Shown here: positions 1 through 6,067 of the stretch, piece by piece
Layout of the letters: each line of letters begins with the position of its first letter
Numbering within the stretch: position 1 is the first letter of the stretch
Origin: a virus
Reading direction: 5' to 3' (one strand)
DNA: 30,784 bases
Virus record (IMG/VR): IMGVR_UViG_3300028392_000213
Span: 1 to 30,784 of that record
Program-made: the position numbers and the translations under genes
Notes under the pieces: model-generated
The model's database searches: none
Told to the model about the DNA's origin: nothing
Seen by the model: the letters and a program-made list of their open reading frames with translations, nothing else

Positions 1-975
1 AAACGTCAACAGGCGTTTGTTGGACAAACTGCTGCCGCAAGAATACAATCATTCAAAGAAGTCAACAACGAGCGGGCTCTTGCTGGTATGGCTCCACTCA
101 CACCTGACCAAATGGGTCTCAATCCCAATGGTGAATTGATTGGACAAGCACAACCCACAGTGCCTGGCCTGGCTCAACCTGCTGCCACTGGTGCACCTGC
201 TGTTCCTGCTGTTCCTGCTGTTCCTGCCGCTGGTGGCGTTGCATCTGCTGCCGCACCTGCTGTGGCCCCTGCTGTGCCTGGCACAGCCGCAACTGGTCAG
301 GCTCCATTGCCTGTGGCAGGTGGTGCAAAAACTCCTGCACAAATGCAAGCCGAAAGATTGGCAGCCGCCGCAGGATCCAAAACTGAAGCAACCAAAACTG
401 CTGAAAATTTAGTAGCAGACCGCGAAGCCCTGCCTAAAATTGAAAGCAGTGCAGAAAACACTCTACGCACACTCAATGATGTGTTGTATGAAACAGATGC
501 CAAAGGCAACATCAAAATGGATCGCAATGGTCGTCCCAAACCCAATCCTGGATTTGAAACCAATGTGGGTGTGCCTGGCATAACTGGTATCCTGCAGTTG
601 CCCGGAACTGCCGCAAGAGATTGGCAAGCCAAATACAAACAACTGCAAGGACAACAATTTCTTGAAGCATTCAACAGTCTGCGTGGTGGCGGTTCAATTA
701 CCGAAGTTGAAGGCACCAAAGCGGAACAAGCCATTGCTGCCTTGCGTGATCCTGGTATTTCGGAAGTTGAATTTAAACGCAATGCCACCATCCTGGAAGA
801 CACAATCAAACGTGGTGTTGATCGTGCCAGAGCCAAGGTTGGACAAAAGCCCAAGTATGATACAGGTGCCCAGCCTGCAGATGTCAAATCCACAGGCGGC
901 CCTGTCACAGGAGCAACCAGCACAGTGGATGGCGTGACTTATGTTTACGATGGCAAGGGCTGGAAGAAACAATGA
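1..975 (+). CDS. Internal virion / DNA-ejection-type protein, 5'-truncated by window edge
   Basis: The frame is open from base 1 to a TGA at 973-975, so the true start lies upstream; the Met codon at 88 is internal and has no Shine-Dalgarno sequence. The visible 324 residues contain a Pro/Ala-rich linker (about residues 45-95), partly encoded by three tandem 9-bp CCTGCTGTT units at 196-222. A helical region follows with GQQFLEAFNSLRGGG and ITEVEGTKAEQAIAAL, and the C-terminus ends VYDGKGWKKQ. The GGG-ITEVEG-KA-EAI pattern is one I associate with C-terminal parts of phage internal or tail proteins that reach the cell during DNA ejection; that is recall, not a search. Its stop overlaps the next start (ATGA at 972-975), consistent with co-translation with the next virion gene. 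The exact role is unknown. Confidence 0.75.
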   Translation, partial: KRQQAFVGQTAAARIQSFKEVNNERALAGMAPLTPDQMGLNPNGELIGQAQPTVPGLAQPAATGAPAVPAVPAVPAAGGVASAAAPAVAPAVPGTAATGQAPLPVAGGAKTPAQMQAERLAAAAGSKTEATKTAENLVADREALPKIESSAENTLRTLNDVLYETDAKGNIKMDRNGRPKPNPGFETNVGVPGITGILQLPGTAARDWQAKYKQLQGQQFLEAFNSLRGGGSITEVEGTKAEQAIAALRDPGISEVEFKRNATILEDTIKRGVDRARAKVGQKPKYDTGAQPADVKSTGGPVTGATSTVDGVTYVYDGKGWKKQ

Positions 976-2027
976 GTGATGAATACGTCAAGGATCCAGA
1001 ACTCTTACAACAATTAAATAGTTCTGTTGCGGCCACTGCTCCTCAAACCAAGTCTGAAGAATATGTGTCAGATCCTGCTTTGTTACAAAAATTAAATGCG
1101 GCCACACCTTTAACTGCTCCGGCCAACACAGAAGTCTCATCAGACTATGAAGACACAGTGATACCTGCCATGGGTGCAAGAATCCCTGGCCCCACTGGTC
1201 TTGGCCCAATTGCTTCTGGTGCTGTGAGTCCTTTTGTGGATGCTGCCAAAGGAGCCATACAAGGATACAAGACAAATCCTGTGGGTGCTGTGGCAGACAC
1301 ACTGTTGGTATCTCATGGTTTACCTCCTGTTGTGGGTGGCATCAACACCTTGCAATCGGCCAATGAAGCAAGACAAAAAATTGCACAAAGCGTGAGCCAG
1401 GGTGTGCCATTGCCCAGTGGACGCACAACTACCATGGAACCTTATTGGGGAGTGCGTGATGCTCTTAGAGATGCTGGTCGTGGAGATCTTTATCAAGGCA
1501 TGGCGGATGCTTGGAAAGCAGGCAAAAATGATGCTGTGATAAAATATCTAAATGAGCATCCTGAAATTCAGACCATGGCCAAGAAAGATCCTAATCTTGC
1601 AGCCAAACTTGCTGTCTATTCTGAATCTGCTCCTGGACTGTTCACACGTGCCGGAAGAATTGCCGCACCTATCCTGCGTGGTGTAAGTAAAGTGGCTGCA
1701 CCTGTGGGTGCCGCACTGGAAGCAGGACAAGGCGTTCAACAAGCACAGCAAGGTGACTATACCGGAGCCACTCTAAGTGGTTTAGGTGCCGCAAGTATGT
1801 TCAACCCTGTGGGCATGTTGGCACAACCTGGCTTGGGCATGATGCAATCAGCCAACCAAAACTTCCAACAGCAACCTCGCTATCAACAGCGTCAAAGTGT
1901 TGATGCAAGTTTGGGTGGCCAAGCACCAGGCATGTTTGGTGGTGACTTTCCGCAACAAGACAATGAACGAGCAATTCAAATGGCTGTGAGACTCAAGGCC
2001 GCCAAGAAAGTATTAGGACAACCATGA
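972..2027 (+). CDS. Putative internal virion protein with duplicated EYV-DP-LLQ-LN motif
   Basis: A 351-residue protein whose ATG overlaps the previous stop. The N-terminus carries the same short motif twice: EYVKDPELLQQLN at residues 4-16 and EYVSDPALLQKLN at 30-42. Motifs of this form recur at the N-terminus of podovirus internal or pilot proteins (family knowledge). A Gly/Ala/Pro-rich, moderately hydrophobic middle (about residues 65-130, with VADTLLVSHGLPPVVGG) could interact with membrane during ejection; this is inference. The C-terminal third is rich in Gln, Gly and Ala and ends in a basic helix. No enzyme motif is visible. It is followed by the Dps-like gene with another ATGA overlap, so the three genes look like one translational unit. 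Confidence 0.8.
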   Translation: MSDEYVKDPELLQQLNSSVAATAPQTKSEEYVSDPALLQKLNAATPLTAPANTEVSSDYEDTVIPAMGARIPGPTGLGPIASGAVSPFVDAAKGAIQGYKTNPVGAVADTLLVSHGLPPVVGGINTLQSANEARQKIAQSVSQGVPLPSGRTTTMEPYWGVRDALRDAGRGDLYQGMADAWKAGKNDAVIKYLNEHPEIQTMAKKDPNLAAKLAVYSESAPGLFTRAGRIAAPILRGVSKVAAPVGAALEAGQGVQQAQQGDYTGATLSGLGAASMFNPVGMLAQPGLGMMQSANQNFQQQPRYQQRQSVDASLGGQAPGMFGGDFPQQDNERAIQMAVRLKAAKKVLGQP

Positions 2028-2503
2028 ACCCATTAGATCAACTACACGAAGAACTCACAAGAACCTACAGTTCGGTATTTGTGGCCTATCACAGAGCACA
2101 CATTGCACACATCAATATCCGTTCAAGAACCTTTTATTCAGATCACAAACTGCTACAAAAGATTTATGAATTCCTACAAGACACAGTGGACACAGTGGGT
2201 GAAAAGATACAGTCATGTGGCCTGGGCGGAGTGCCTGTGAGTCTTGGCGAAACTATCAGTTTGAGCGACGTAGAAGATCAAGATGTAGATGGCGACAGTG
2301 AAGAACTTTTAATGACAGTTTGGGAAAACCTAAACACGCTAATTGATGTGTATCATGATCTGGCTGACGCTGCCAGAGAAGTCAACTATCCTGATGTGGA
2401 CAACATGGCAGCCGATCACATTGGCACCATTGCCACCTTTGCCTGGAAGATCGAAGCCACCTTGGATCTTGAAGGTCGTCACACACGCAGAGCACCCATT
2501 TAA
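2024..2503 (+). CDS. dps-like: Dps-family miniferritin (DNA-binding ferritin-like protein)
   Basis: A 159-residue protein that aligns by eye with E. coli Dps through the ferroxidase region. E. coli H51, H63, D67, D78 and E82 correspond to H29, H41, Q45, D56 and E60 here with identical spacing. Four of five iron ligands are kept and D67 is replaced by Gln. The flanking pattern also fits: HINIRSRTFYSDH for HWN-RG--F---H, LQDTVDTVGEKIQ for L-DHLDTMAERA-, then a GG turn, and a C-terminal helix AADHIGTIATFAWKIEATL. Dps proteins form dodecamers that oxidise iron with peroxide and may coat DNA. The gene overlaps the upstream virion gene by ATGA, so it is made with late proteins; whether it is packaged is unknown. 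An acidic loop (about residues 82-94, DVEDQDVDGDSEE) is not typical of E. coli Dps. Confidence 0.85.
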   Translation: MNPLDQLHEELTRTYSSVFVAYHRAHIAHINIRSRTFYSDHKLLQKIYEFLQDTVDTVGEKIQSCGLGGVPVSLGETISLSDVEDQDVDGDSEELLMTVWENLNTLIDVYHDLADAAREVNYPDVDNMAADHIGTIATFAWKIEATLDLEGRHTRRAPI

Positions 2504-2507
2504 GGTT

Positions 2508-2565
2508 AACTGGCCCAGAACACTATCAAGAACCCAGTGATTTTGCCAGTTTCTAACTGGGGTTC
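2508..2565. other. Inverted-repeat cluster between convergent genes
   Basis: Between the convergent stops at 2503 and 2597 lies a perfect 6-bp stem, CCAGTT (2546-2551) with AACTGG (2555-2560) and a TCT loop. A third copy of the arm, AACTGGC at 2508-2514, can pair instead with GCCAGTT at 2545-2551. GAACCC (2530-2535) can also pair with GGGTTC (2560-2565). There is no T-run, so this is not a standard intrinsic terminator. It may be a weak bidirectional transcript end or a leftover of an insertion junction. No gene is seen in 2504-2596. Confidence 0.35.
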
Positions 2566-2596
2566 AACGAATTGGCAGGCGTGGCTTGTGTCGTGT

Positions 2597-2767
2597 TCAA
2601 CCGTTTTTAAATTGCTGGGCTTTATGTTCAATGTTGGTCCATATAATTTTGATCTGTTGTTCATTCATCCGTGGACCAAATACAATTTGATCAATAATAG
2701 ATTCTATTATTGCTTTTGCATGTGATTCTGCATCATCTATTTCGTTTTTTAATAAATCTGTTTTCAT
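2597..2767 (-). CDS. Small protein translationally coupled to the GNAT-like gene
   Basis: A 56-codon frame reads MKTDLLKNEIDDAESHAKAI and onward, ending HKAQQFKNG. Its ATG shares one base with the TAA of the upstream - strand gene (TAATG at 2769-2765), a usual sign of translational coupling. It is Lys/Glu/Ile-rich and predicted helical, with no Cys, no signal peptide and no known motif that I can name. The frame fills most of the gap between the GNAT-like gene and the convergent + strand genes, which supports its being real. Its function is unknown. Confidence 0.55.
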   Translation of the reverse strand: MKTDLLKNEIDDAESHAKAIIESIIDQIVFGPRMNEQQIKIIWTNIEHKAQQFKNG

Positions 2768-3258
2768 TATAATCCCAATCTTTTGTAAGCATATGACCCA
2801 CGCACATCGTAGCCTAACTTGCGATGTATTTCCAAAAAACCCTCTTGATCACGCCGCATGGTGGTTGAACATACCACAGGCACACCACATGCTTGTGCCC
2901 AAGTCTCCCAAAGCACAATCATGCCTGTAACCAGCCGTAAACGTTGACGAACAGGCAGACTCGAGTCCACATGTGCCATTTTTGCACAAATCATCTCATC
3001 ATCAGACCACGGGGCACGTTCGCCACGGATAGCCCAGGTATAAGCGAGGATACGGTCAGTATCATGTTCTTTAGCGACTTTTAACAGTTCGGTTCGACTA
3101 TTGTAAAATTGTTGCACTGTGGCCAAGGTCAAGTTCCTGGCATAGGCCACAGGATCTGGTTGAAAGATTTGATCTATCTCTTGTTCAAAGTGTTGTTCAG
3201 CCATTCGCACCATGTGCGGCACATCTGTGCCTGCGGTTGATTCCCAAGTCCAGTTCAT
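2767..3258 (-). CDS. GNAT-like N-acetyltransferase-fold protein
   Basis: A 163-residue protein preceded by AAGGA about 8 bases before the ATG on the - strand. The N-terminus (VPHMVRMAEQHFEQEIDQIF) resembles the first helix of small phage GNAT proteins. The C-terminus, FLEIHRKLGYDVRGSYAYKRL, matches the GNAT motif-B pattern of an alpha-helix followed by RKLGY-v-G-yaykK. A strand near the middle (IVLWETWAQACGVPVVCSTT) fits the acetyl-CoA side of the fold, but the classical Q/R-x-x-G-x-G/A pyrophosphate loop is not obvious, so catalytic activity is uncertain. Phage GNAT-like proteins can modify host proteins or occur as virion parts. It lies on the opposite strand to the flanking late genes, as an accessory (moron-like) unit would. 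Confidence 0.6.
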   Translation of the reverse strand: MNWTWESTAGTDVPHMVRMAEQHFEQEIDQIFQPDPVAYARNLTLATVQQFYNSRTELLKVAKEHDTDRILAYTWAIRGERAPWSDDEMICAKMAHVDSSLPVRQRLRLVTGMIVLWETWAQACGVPVVCSTTMRRDQEGFLEIHRKLGYDVRGSYAYKRLGL

Positions 3259-3287
3259 AACTAATCCTTTCTCGTGCTTTACTTATA

Positions 3288-3295
3288 TATAAATA
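3288..3295 (+). promoter_or_regulatory. TATAAATA late-type promoter candidate for HNH gene
   Basis: TATAAATA matches the T4 late promoter octamer exactly. With T4-late spacing the start would be A3301, the first base of AGGAGAATACTT-ATG, giving a 12-nt leader that opens with the ribosome binding site. The other candidates in this window show similar geometry. No -35 is seen. Confidence 0.5.
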
Positions 3296-3312
3296 AGTCA
3301 AGGAGAATACTT

Positions 3313-3846
3313 ATGGGAAGACCCCGAATACCACTAACACCTGTGTATGACATATCAATCAACTGGGAATACTATCAACGTCATCAAGTGCCGGATGCCA
3401 ATCATTTGGGATGCACACACTGGGACGCAGGACAACACAAACAGGGCTATGGCATGACACATGCTGTGCGTCACGCAGACAATGCGGCCATCATGGTTAC
3501 TACGCATAGAGTAGCGGCCAGACTTAAATATCAACGAGCAATCTCCAGCCGGGAAATGGTGTTGCACTCCTGCTCCAACATGGCCTGTATGAATCCTGAT
3601 CACCTGTTTATTGGCGACAGATATGACATGCAGACCATTATGTTTCGGAACAAGCGACATCGCCATGGTGTGCCACCACGCAAGCCCACAGTGGAGGATA
3701 TTGTGGCCACATATGCCACCGAGGAATTGGAACGCATAGTTCACATGAGATTTACCGAAGTTGCCCGGCACCTGGATATCACAGTGAACCGAGCCAAGTA
3801 TATCAAAACAGCCAGTCACAGAGAACTGGTCAAAAGACAGCCATAA
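3313..3846 (+). CDS. HNH homing-type endonuclease
   Basis: The ATG at 3313 is chosen because AAGGAGA (3300-3306) sits 6 bases upstream; an earlier in-frame ATG at 3274 has no ribosome binding site. The 177-residue product has an HNH core: H65-R66 (TTHRVAARL), then LHSC-SNMACMNPDHL with H85, N94 and H97 as the HNH residues and C34, C87 and C92 as possible zinc ligands. This is the HNH_3 arrangement common in phage free-standing endonucleases. A basic C-terminal part (about residues 112-177) reads like a DNA-recognition helix-turn-helix: FTEVARHLDITVNRAKYIK. Such enzymes nick or cut DNA and often promote spread of their own locus. It is divergent from the GNAT-like gene and ends at a strong terminator. 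Confidence 0.85.
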   Translation: MGRPRIPLTPVYDISINWEYYQRHQVPDANHLGCTHWDAGQHKQGYGMTHAVRHADNAAIMVTTHRVAARLKYQRAISSREMVLHSCSNMACMNPDHLFIGDRYDMQTIMFRNKRHRHGVPPRKPTVEDIVATYATEELERIVHMRFTEVARHLDITVNRAKYIKTASHRELVKRQP

Positions 3847-3872
3847 AAAAGCCCCGACCCGGGGGCTTTTTT
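3845..3872. terminator. Bidirectional rho-independent terminator
   Basis: GCCCC (3851-3855) pairs with GGGGC (3862-3866), flanked by A-run 3845-3850 and T-run 3867-3872. Because an A-run precedes and a T-run follows, it can stop the HNH transcript on the + strand and a leftward transcript on the - strand, including the ncRNA candidate at 3847-4026. Confidence 0.85.
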
Positions 3873-4026
3873 ACGATCAAGGATGACAGCAGTGTGGGAC
3901 TCAATAACAGGAATGATGTAAACAATACACCAAGTTTTATAGGAGCCCCCAAAATGTCATTTCCGTGGAGCGGTCTGTGAGTCTCAGACTGCGTTTAATC
4001 ATATCTCTATGATCCACACTGCTGTC
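3847..4026 (-). ncRNA. Candidate structured small RNA with four-way junction
   Basis: A perfect 13-bp inverted repeat, GACAGCAGTGTGG (3885-3897) and its complement (4014-4026), closes about 142 bases. Inside are three arms. The first is a bulged 7-bp stem, GGAATGA 3910-3916 with TCA 3957-3959 plus TTCC 3961-3964. The second is an 8-bp stem, 3970-3977 with 3985-3992. The third is a 6-bp stem, ATCATA 3998-4003 with TATGAT 4008-4013, abutting the closing stem directly. Strand call: on the - strand CATAAATA (4039-4032) would place +1 at G4026, the first base of the closing stem, and the transcript would end at the terminator at 3845-3872, giving about 180 nt. Against this, the 8-bp stem has one G-T pair that is a wobble only in + strand RNA. 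An 8-codon + strand frame (3954-3980, AGGAG upstream) lies inside. The family was not recognised. Confidence 0.55.
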
Positions 4027-4031
4027 TATAA

Positions 4032-4039
4032 TATTTATG
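4032..4039 (-). promoter_or_regulatory. CATAAATA promoter candidate for the ncRNA
   Basis: Read on the - strand the bases are CATAAATA-TTATA-G, with the G at 4026. The spacing from the last A to the first base of the closing stem is the same as in T4 late promoters. TATTAT inside the same stretch could alternatively act as a sigma70 -10, but no good -35 lies 17 bases upstream. The identical octamer occurs at 7377-7384 on the + strand. Confidence 0.4.
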
Positions 4040-4049
4040 CAAGTGAAAA

Positions 4050-4075
4050 AAATCCCCACATTTCTGCAGGGATTT
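4050..4075 (+). other. 7-bp hairpin in a gene-free stretch
   Basis: AAATCCC (4050-4056) pairs with GGGATTT (4069-4075) around a 12-base loop. A weaker GTGCT/AGCAC pair lies at 4081-4108. Apart from these and the promoter candidates just before 4194, I see no gene in 4040-4193. Confidence 0.4.
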
Positions 4076-4154
4076 GGAAAGTGCTTTTATTATTGTTTGG
4101 TTTCAGCACTCAATACTTATCTACCAAAAGATTAGGAAAAAAGCATAATTCTGT

Positions 4155-4169
4155 TATACTTGCTAAATA
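4155..4169 (+). promoter_or_regulatory. Promoter region upstream of the 4194 gene
   Basis: TATACT at 4155-4160 resembles a sigma70 -10, with a poor -35 (TTAGGA, 4132-4137) 17 bases away. CTAAATA at 4163-4169 overlaps this leader and would place a late-type start at 4175, directly at the CAGGAAG ribosome-binding stretch. Which one is used cannot be told from sequence. Confidence 0.4.
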
Positions 4170-4193
4170 CTCCACAGGAAGTTAAAGTAAACA

Positions 4194-4550
4194 ATGATAT
4201 CCAATTTATCAGCAGAAAAAAACTATTCACGTGATCAGCAGGAAGTTCGTCAAAACTGGCGTATTTCAGACTGGGCTCGCAGGCATGGTTTATCATTGTC
4301 CAAAATACAACATCATCCCAACATCAGCAATGTGGCACTGCTACTGGAATTTGATGAGCACAGCATTTGGTTCTCCCCCAAGGATACTGAGATCTGGACT
4401 CATTGCTGGCAGTGGTGCTACCGATATGAACACGAACTTTCACTATATCACAGACGCAAATTATTATCAATCATAGACGGCATAGAATTCAGGCAACAAA
4501 GATTACGACACATTCAGGCAAGACAACAAAAAAAACTGGCCGCAGTATAA
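4194..4550 (+). CDS. Hypothetical protein, Trp/His/Arg-rich
   Basis: A 118-residue protein. The N-terminal part reads NWRISDWARRHGLSLSKIQHHP, which could form a helix-turn-helix (DWARRHGLSLSKIQ), so DNA binding is conceivable. The middle (IWFSPKDTEIWTHCWQWCYRYEHEL) is Trp-rich, and the C-terminal helix (RQQRLRHIQARQQKKLAAV) is strongly basic. The ribosome binding site is weak (AGGAAG about 13 bases before the ATG). It is a single gene between the two structured-RNA stretches and is not coupled to a neighbour. I do not recognise the family. Confidence 0.6.
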   Translation: MISNLSAEKNYSRDQQEVRQNWRISDWARRHGLSLSKIQHHPNISNVALLLEFDEHSIWFSPKDTEIWTHCWQWCYRYEHELSLYHRRKLLSIIDGIEFRQQRLRHIQARQQKKLAAV

Positions 4551-4560
4551 ACGAGTTGGA

Positions 4561-4930
4561 AAATGGGAGTAATAATGAGGCTAAAGGCTCCCGCCAGCCA
4601 AGTTCAACTTACGGACTTGGAACCACTGGAGTGCCGTAGAGTCCCCAGCAATGGGCCAGAGTATGCTATAGTCAAAGATCTCTGGGGTAACGCTCTGTAA
4701 GTCAATCCTTGCCCGTGAGGGACGACAGGTCAAAGTATTTTTAGAGAGAATATTTTGACCTGGCGTGAACAAGAGGTTGTAGGAAAGGTTCGATGTAGGC
4801 ATGTTTTTTTTGAACACCCTACATTTAGCCGTCCTATGGCTTCTTGGTCATGAGTTATAAACTTTATTTCTGAAATAGGCAACATTGAATGTCGCAAGAC
4901 ATTCAATAGATCTCGCAAGAGATCTTGAAA
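4561..4930 (+). ncRNA. Candidate structured RNA / long structured 5' leader rich in GNRA hairpins
   Basis: About 400 bases (4551-4958) hold no gene but a chain of hairpins. (1) GGGAGT 4565-4570 with GCTCCC 4587-4592. (2) CCAAGT 4598-4603 with ACTTGG 4615-4620. (3) CCCA-GCAA-TGGG 4644-4655. (4) CCAGAG 4656-4661 with CTCTGG 4680-4685, directly abutting (3). (5) CCC-GTGA-GGG 4712-4721. (6) A 14-bp stem 4726-4739 with 4749-4762, containing one G-T pair and a 9-base loop. (7) ATGTAGG 4793-4799 with CCTACAT 4818-4824. (8, 9) Two abutting GCAA hairpins at 4884-4907 and 4908-4925. Four of these loops are GNRA tetraloops. It ends about 30 bases before the ribosome binding site of the 4959 gene, so it may be an independent RNA or a regulatory leader. 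No Rfam family was recognised by eye. Confidence 0.55.
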
Positions 4931-4958
4931 TCTCATACAATAACACAAAGGAAACACA

Positions 4959-5180
4959 ATGCCACTCACACGTGAACAACTGATAACCATGGAAAATCTC
5001 ACAGGACGTCAATACTATCTCAATGGGCGTGCAAGACCCATTGATCGTCCAAGACCCTGGGCTGAATCTCAACGCCTGGACATCGAATCTCACACTCGTG
5101 ATTTGAGATCACGTGAGGTTCTGGGCAGTGGCATACGCAGTGTTCGATTACAACAACTGTTACGGGAAATTTCAGTATGA
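4959..5180 (+). CDS. Hypothetical small basic protein
   Basis: A 73-residue protein with a good ribosome binding site (AAAGGA about 8 bases before the ATG). It is Arg-rich (REQL, GRQYYLNGRARPIDRPRP, RDLRSREVLGSGIRSVRLQQLLREI), predicted helical at both ends, with no Cys and no membrane segment. It follows the structured leader 4561-4930 and overlaps the next gene by ATGA (5177-5180), so the two form a unit. The high positive charge would suit binding to nucleic acid, but that is only inference. Confidence 0.65.
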   Translation: MPLTREQLITMENLTGRQYYLNGRARPIDRPRPWAESQRLDIESHTRDLRSREVLGSGIRSVRLQQLLREISV

Positions 5181-5542
5181 ATGACGAATATATCTTGATA
5201 GACCGCCGTGAACAACCAGGTAAAAATGGTGTCACAATGTGGCGATTGACATTTCAGTGTGTGGGTGACAATGAGATTGTGGAAATGACAGTGGATCCCA
5301 CTTACAGAAACTTTCGAAAGCAAGGTTGGGATCATGTGGTGCGTCATGCATGCCCTTGGGGTGTTTATCGCGGACTCACGAGAACCGCAAGGCAAACCGC
5401 TTCGGGTGTGACAGTGGTGTCAGCCGACAGCCTGGCTTCGATCACACATCGCTGTGAGAGTCACGAACAGGCCCTGGAGTTGGCACAGGCTTCGTTGAAT
5501 CACAACTCTCCTGCGGAGCGGCTGGCCTCTCTGTTTGAATAA
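5177..5542 (+). CDS. Hypothetical protein coupled to the 4959 gene
   Basis: A 121-residue protein starting in an ATGA overlap. The N-terminal half alternates strands (EYILIDRREQ, VTMWRLTFQCVGDNEIVEMTVDP), and the C-terminal half is helical (HEQALELAQASLNHNSPAERLASLF). No motif was recognised. Its last 100 bases are antisense to a - strand frame ending at 5442, so the convergent pair may overlap. Confidence 0.65.
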   Translation: MNDEYILIDRREQPGKNGVTMWRLTFQCVGDNEIVEMTVDPTYRNFRKQGWDHVVRHACPWGVYRGLTRTARQTASGVTVVSADSLASITHRCESHEQALELAQASLNHNSPAERLASLFE

Positions 5543-5645
5543 CACGCTGAGCCAACCAGGCACGTGTGGTCCGATCCAGTTCATAAGGTTCCTGCCGCTC
5601 ACGCCAGGCACCACGTGACCAACGCCAGGTCGTTCTTGCTGTCAT
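5442..5645 (-). CDS. Possible small Arg-rich protein downstream of the 5648 gene
   Basis: A 67-codon frame whose ATG lies 2 bases after the stop of the upstream - strand gene, with a weak AGGG upstream. The first 40 residues (TTWRWSRGAWRERQEPYELD and following) are covered by no other gene, while the rest runs antisense through the end of the 5177-5542 gene. Close spacing favours a real coupled gene; the Pro/Ser-rich tail in the overlap favours chance. It may equally be a true N-terminus with an unconstrained tail. No function can be assigned. Confidence 0.4.
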   Translation of the reverse strand: MTARTTWRWSRGAWRERQEPYELDRTTRAWLAQRVIQTERPAAPQESCDSTKPVPTPGPVRDSHSDV

Positions 5646-5647
5646 GA

Positions 5648-6067
5648 TTACCCTACAACTCGTGGTTGATCACCCACAAAGATCTGATACTGATCATCAC
5701 GCGGTGTGATACCGGTTGTGGTGTCCAATTCAATCAGTTCCACACCACAGTGCTCAACATGCAAGGTTGCAGGATAGTGATAGATCAAGATTTGGTTCAC
5801 CACAGGAGCCAGGAGATCTCTACGAATGTCATCAGCGGCAATGCGTAGCACATACACCGGAGCCCAGGTCTTGGTTCTGTCTCTATATTCCTGATCACAT
5901 GTGACCGCGGCACCGGTCAGCACAATGTGTGTGCGACCCCGCATGGCCATTGTGTTGATGTCATATACAACTGAACCGGACACCTCAATTGTTCGGCTGT
6001 GTTCGAATTCAGAATACTCTTCGGGACTCAAGGCATGATAGTAATACTTTAGTTTGGGTGTCTTCAT
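5648..6067 (-). CDS. Hypothetical protein, possible ADP-ribosyltransferase-like fold
   Basis: A 139-residue protein divergent from the small-gene cluster. The N-terminus YYYHALSPEEYSEFEHSRTI followed by GRTHIVLTGAAV and a strand-turn APVYVLRIAADDIRRDLL resembles the order seen in ART/KptA-like proteins: an initial Tyr-His, a short helix, then strands leading to an acidic site. The later EHCGVELIELDT could supply a Glu. I cannot confirm the catalytic triad, so this fold guess is weak. Phage ART proteins modify host RNA polymerase or toxins in other systems. No good ribosome binding site is visible before the ATG at 6067. Three GTAATACTT sites surround the start, suggesting control. Confidence 0.65.
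   Translation of the reverse strand: MKTPKLKYYYHALSPEEYSEFEHSRTIEVSGSVVYDINTMAMRGRTHIVLTGAAVTCDQEYRDRTKTWAPVYVLRIAADDIRRDLLAPVVNQILIYHYPATLHVEHCGVELIELDTTTGITPRDDQYQIFVGDQPRVVG

Noticed and set aside
2505-2590. tRNA or attachment-site remnant
   Set aside because: GGGGTTCAACGAA resembles a T-arm, but no acceptor stem, anticodon arm or CCA could be matched.
2537-2725. 62-codon + strand frame in the gap after the Dps gene
   Set aside because: It has no ribosome binding site, is antisense to the coupled - strand gene 2597-2767 and has an unnatural Trp/Phe/Cys-rich composition.
4600-4730. Group I intron core
   Set aside because: GCTATAGTC at 4669 recalls the P7 3' strand, but the matching GACTA-type P7 5' strand is not present and there is no split gene on either side.
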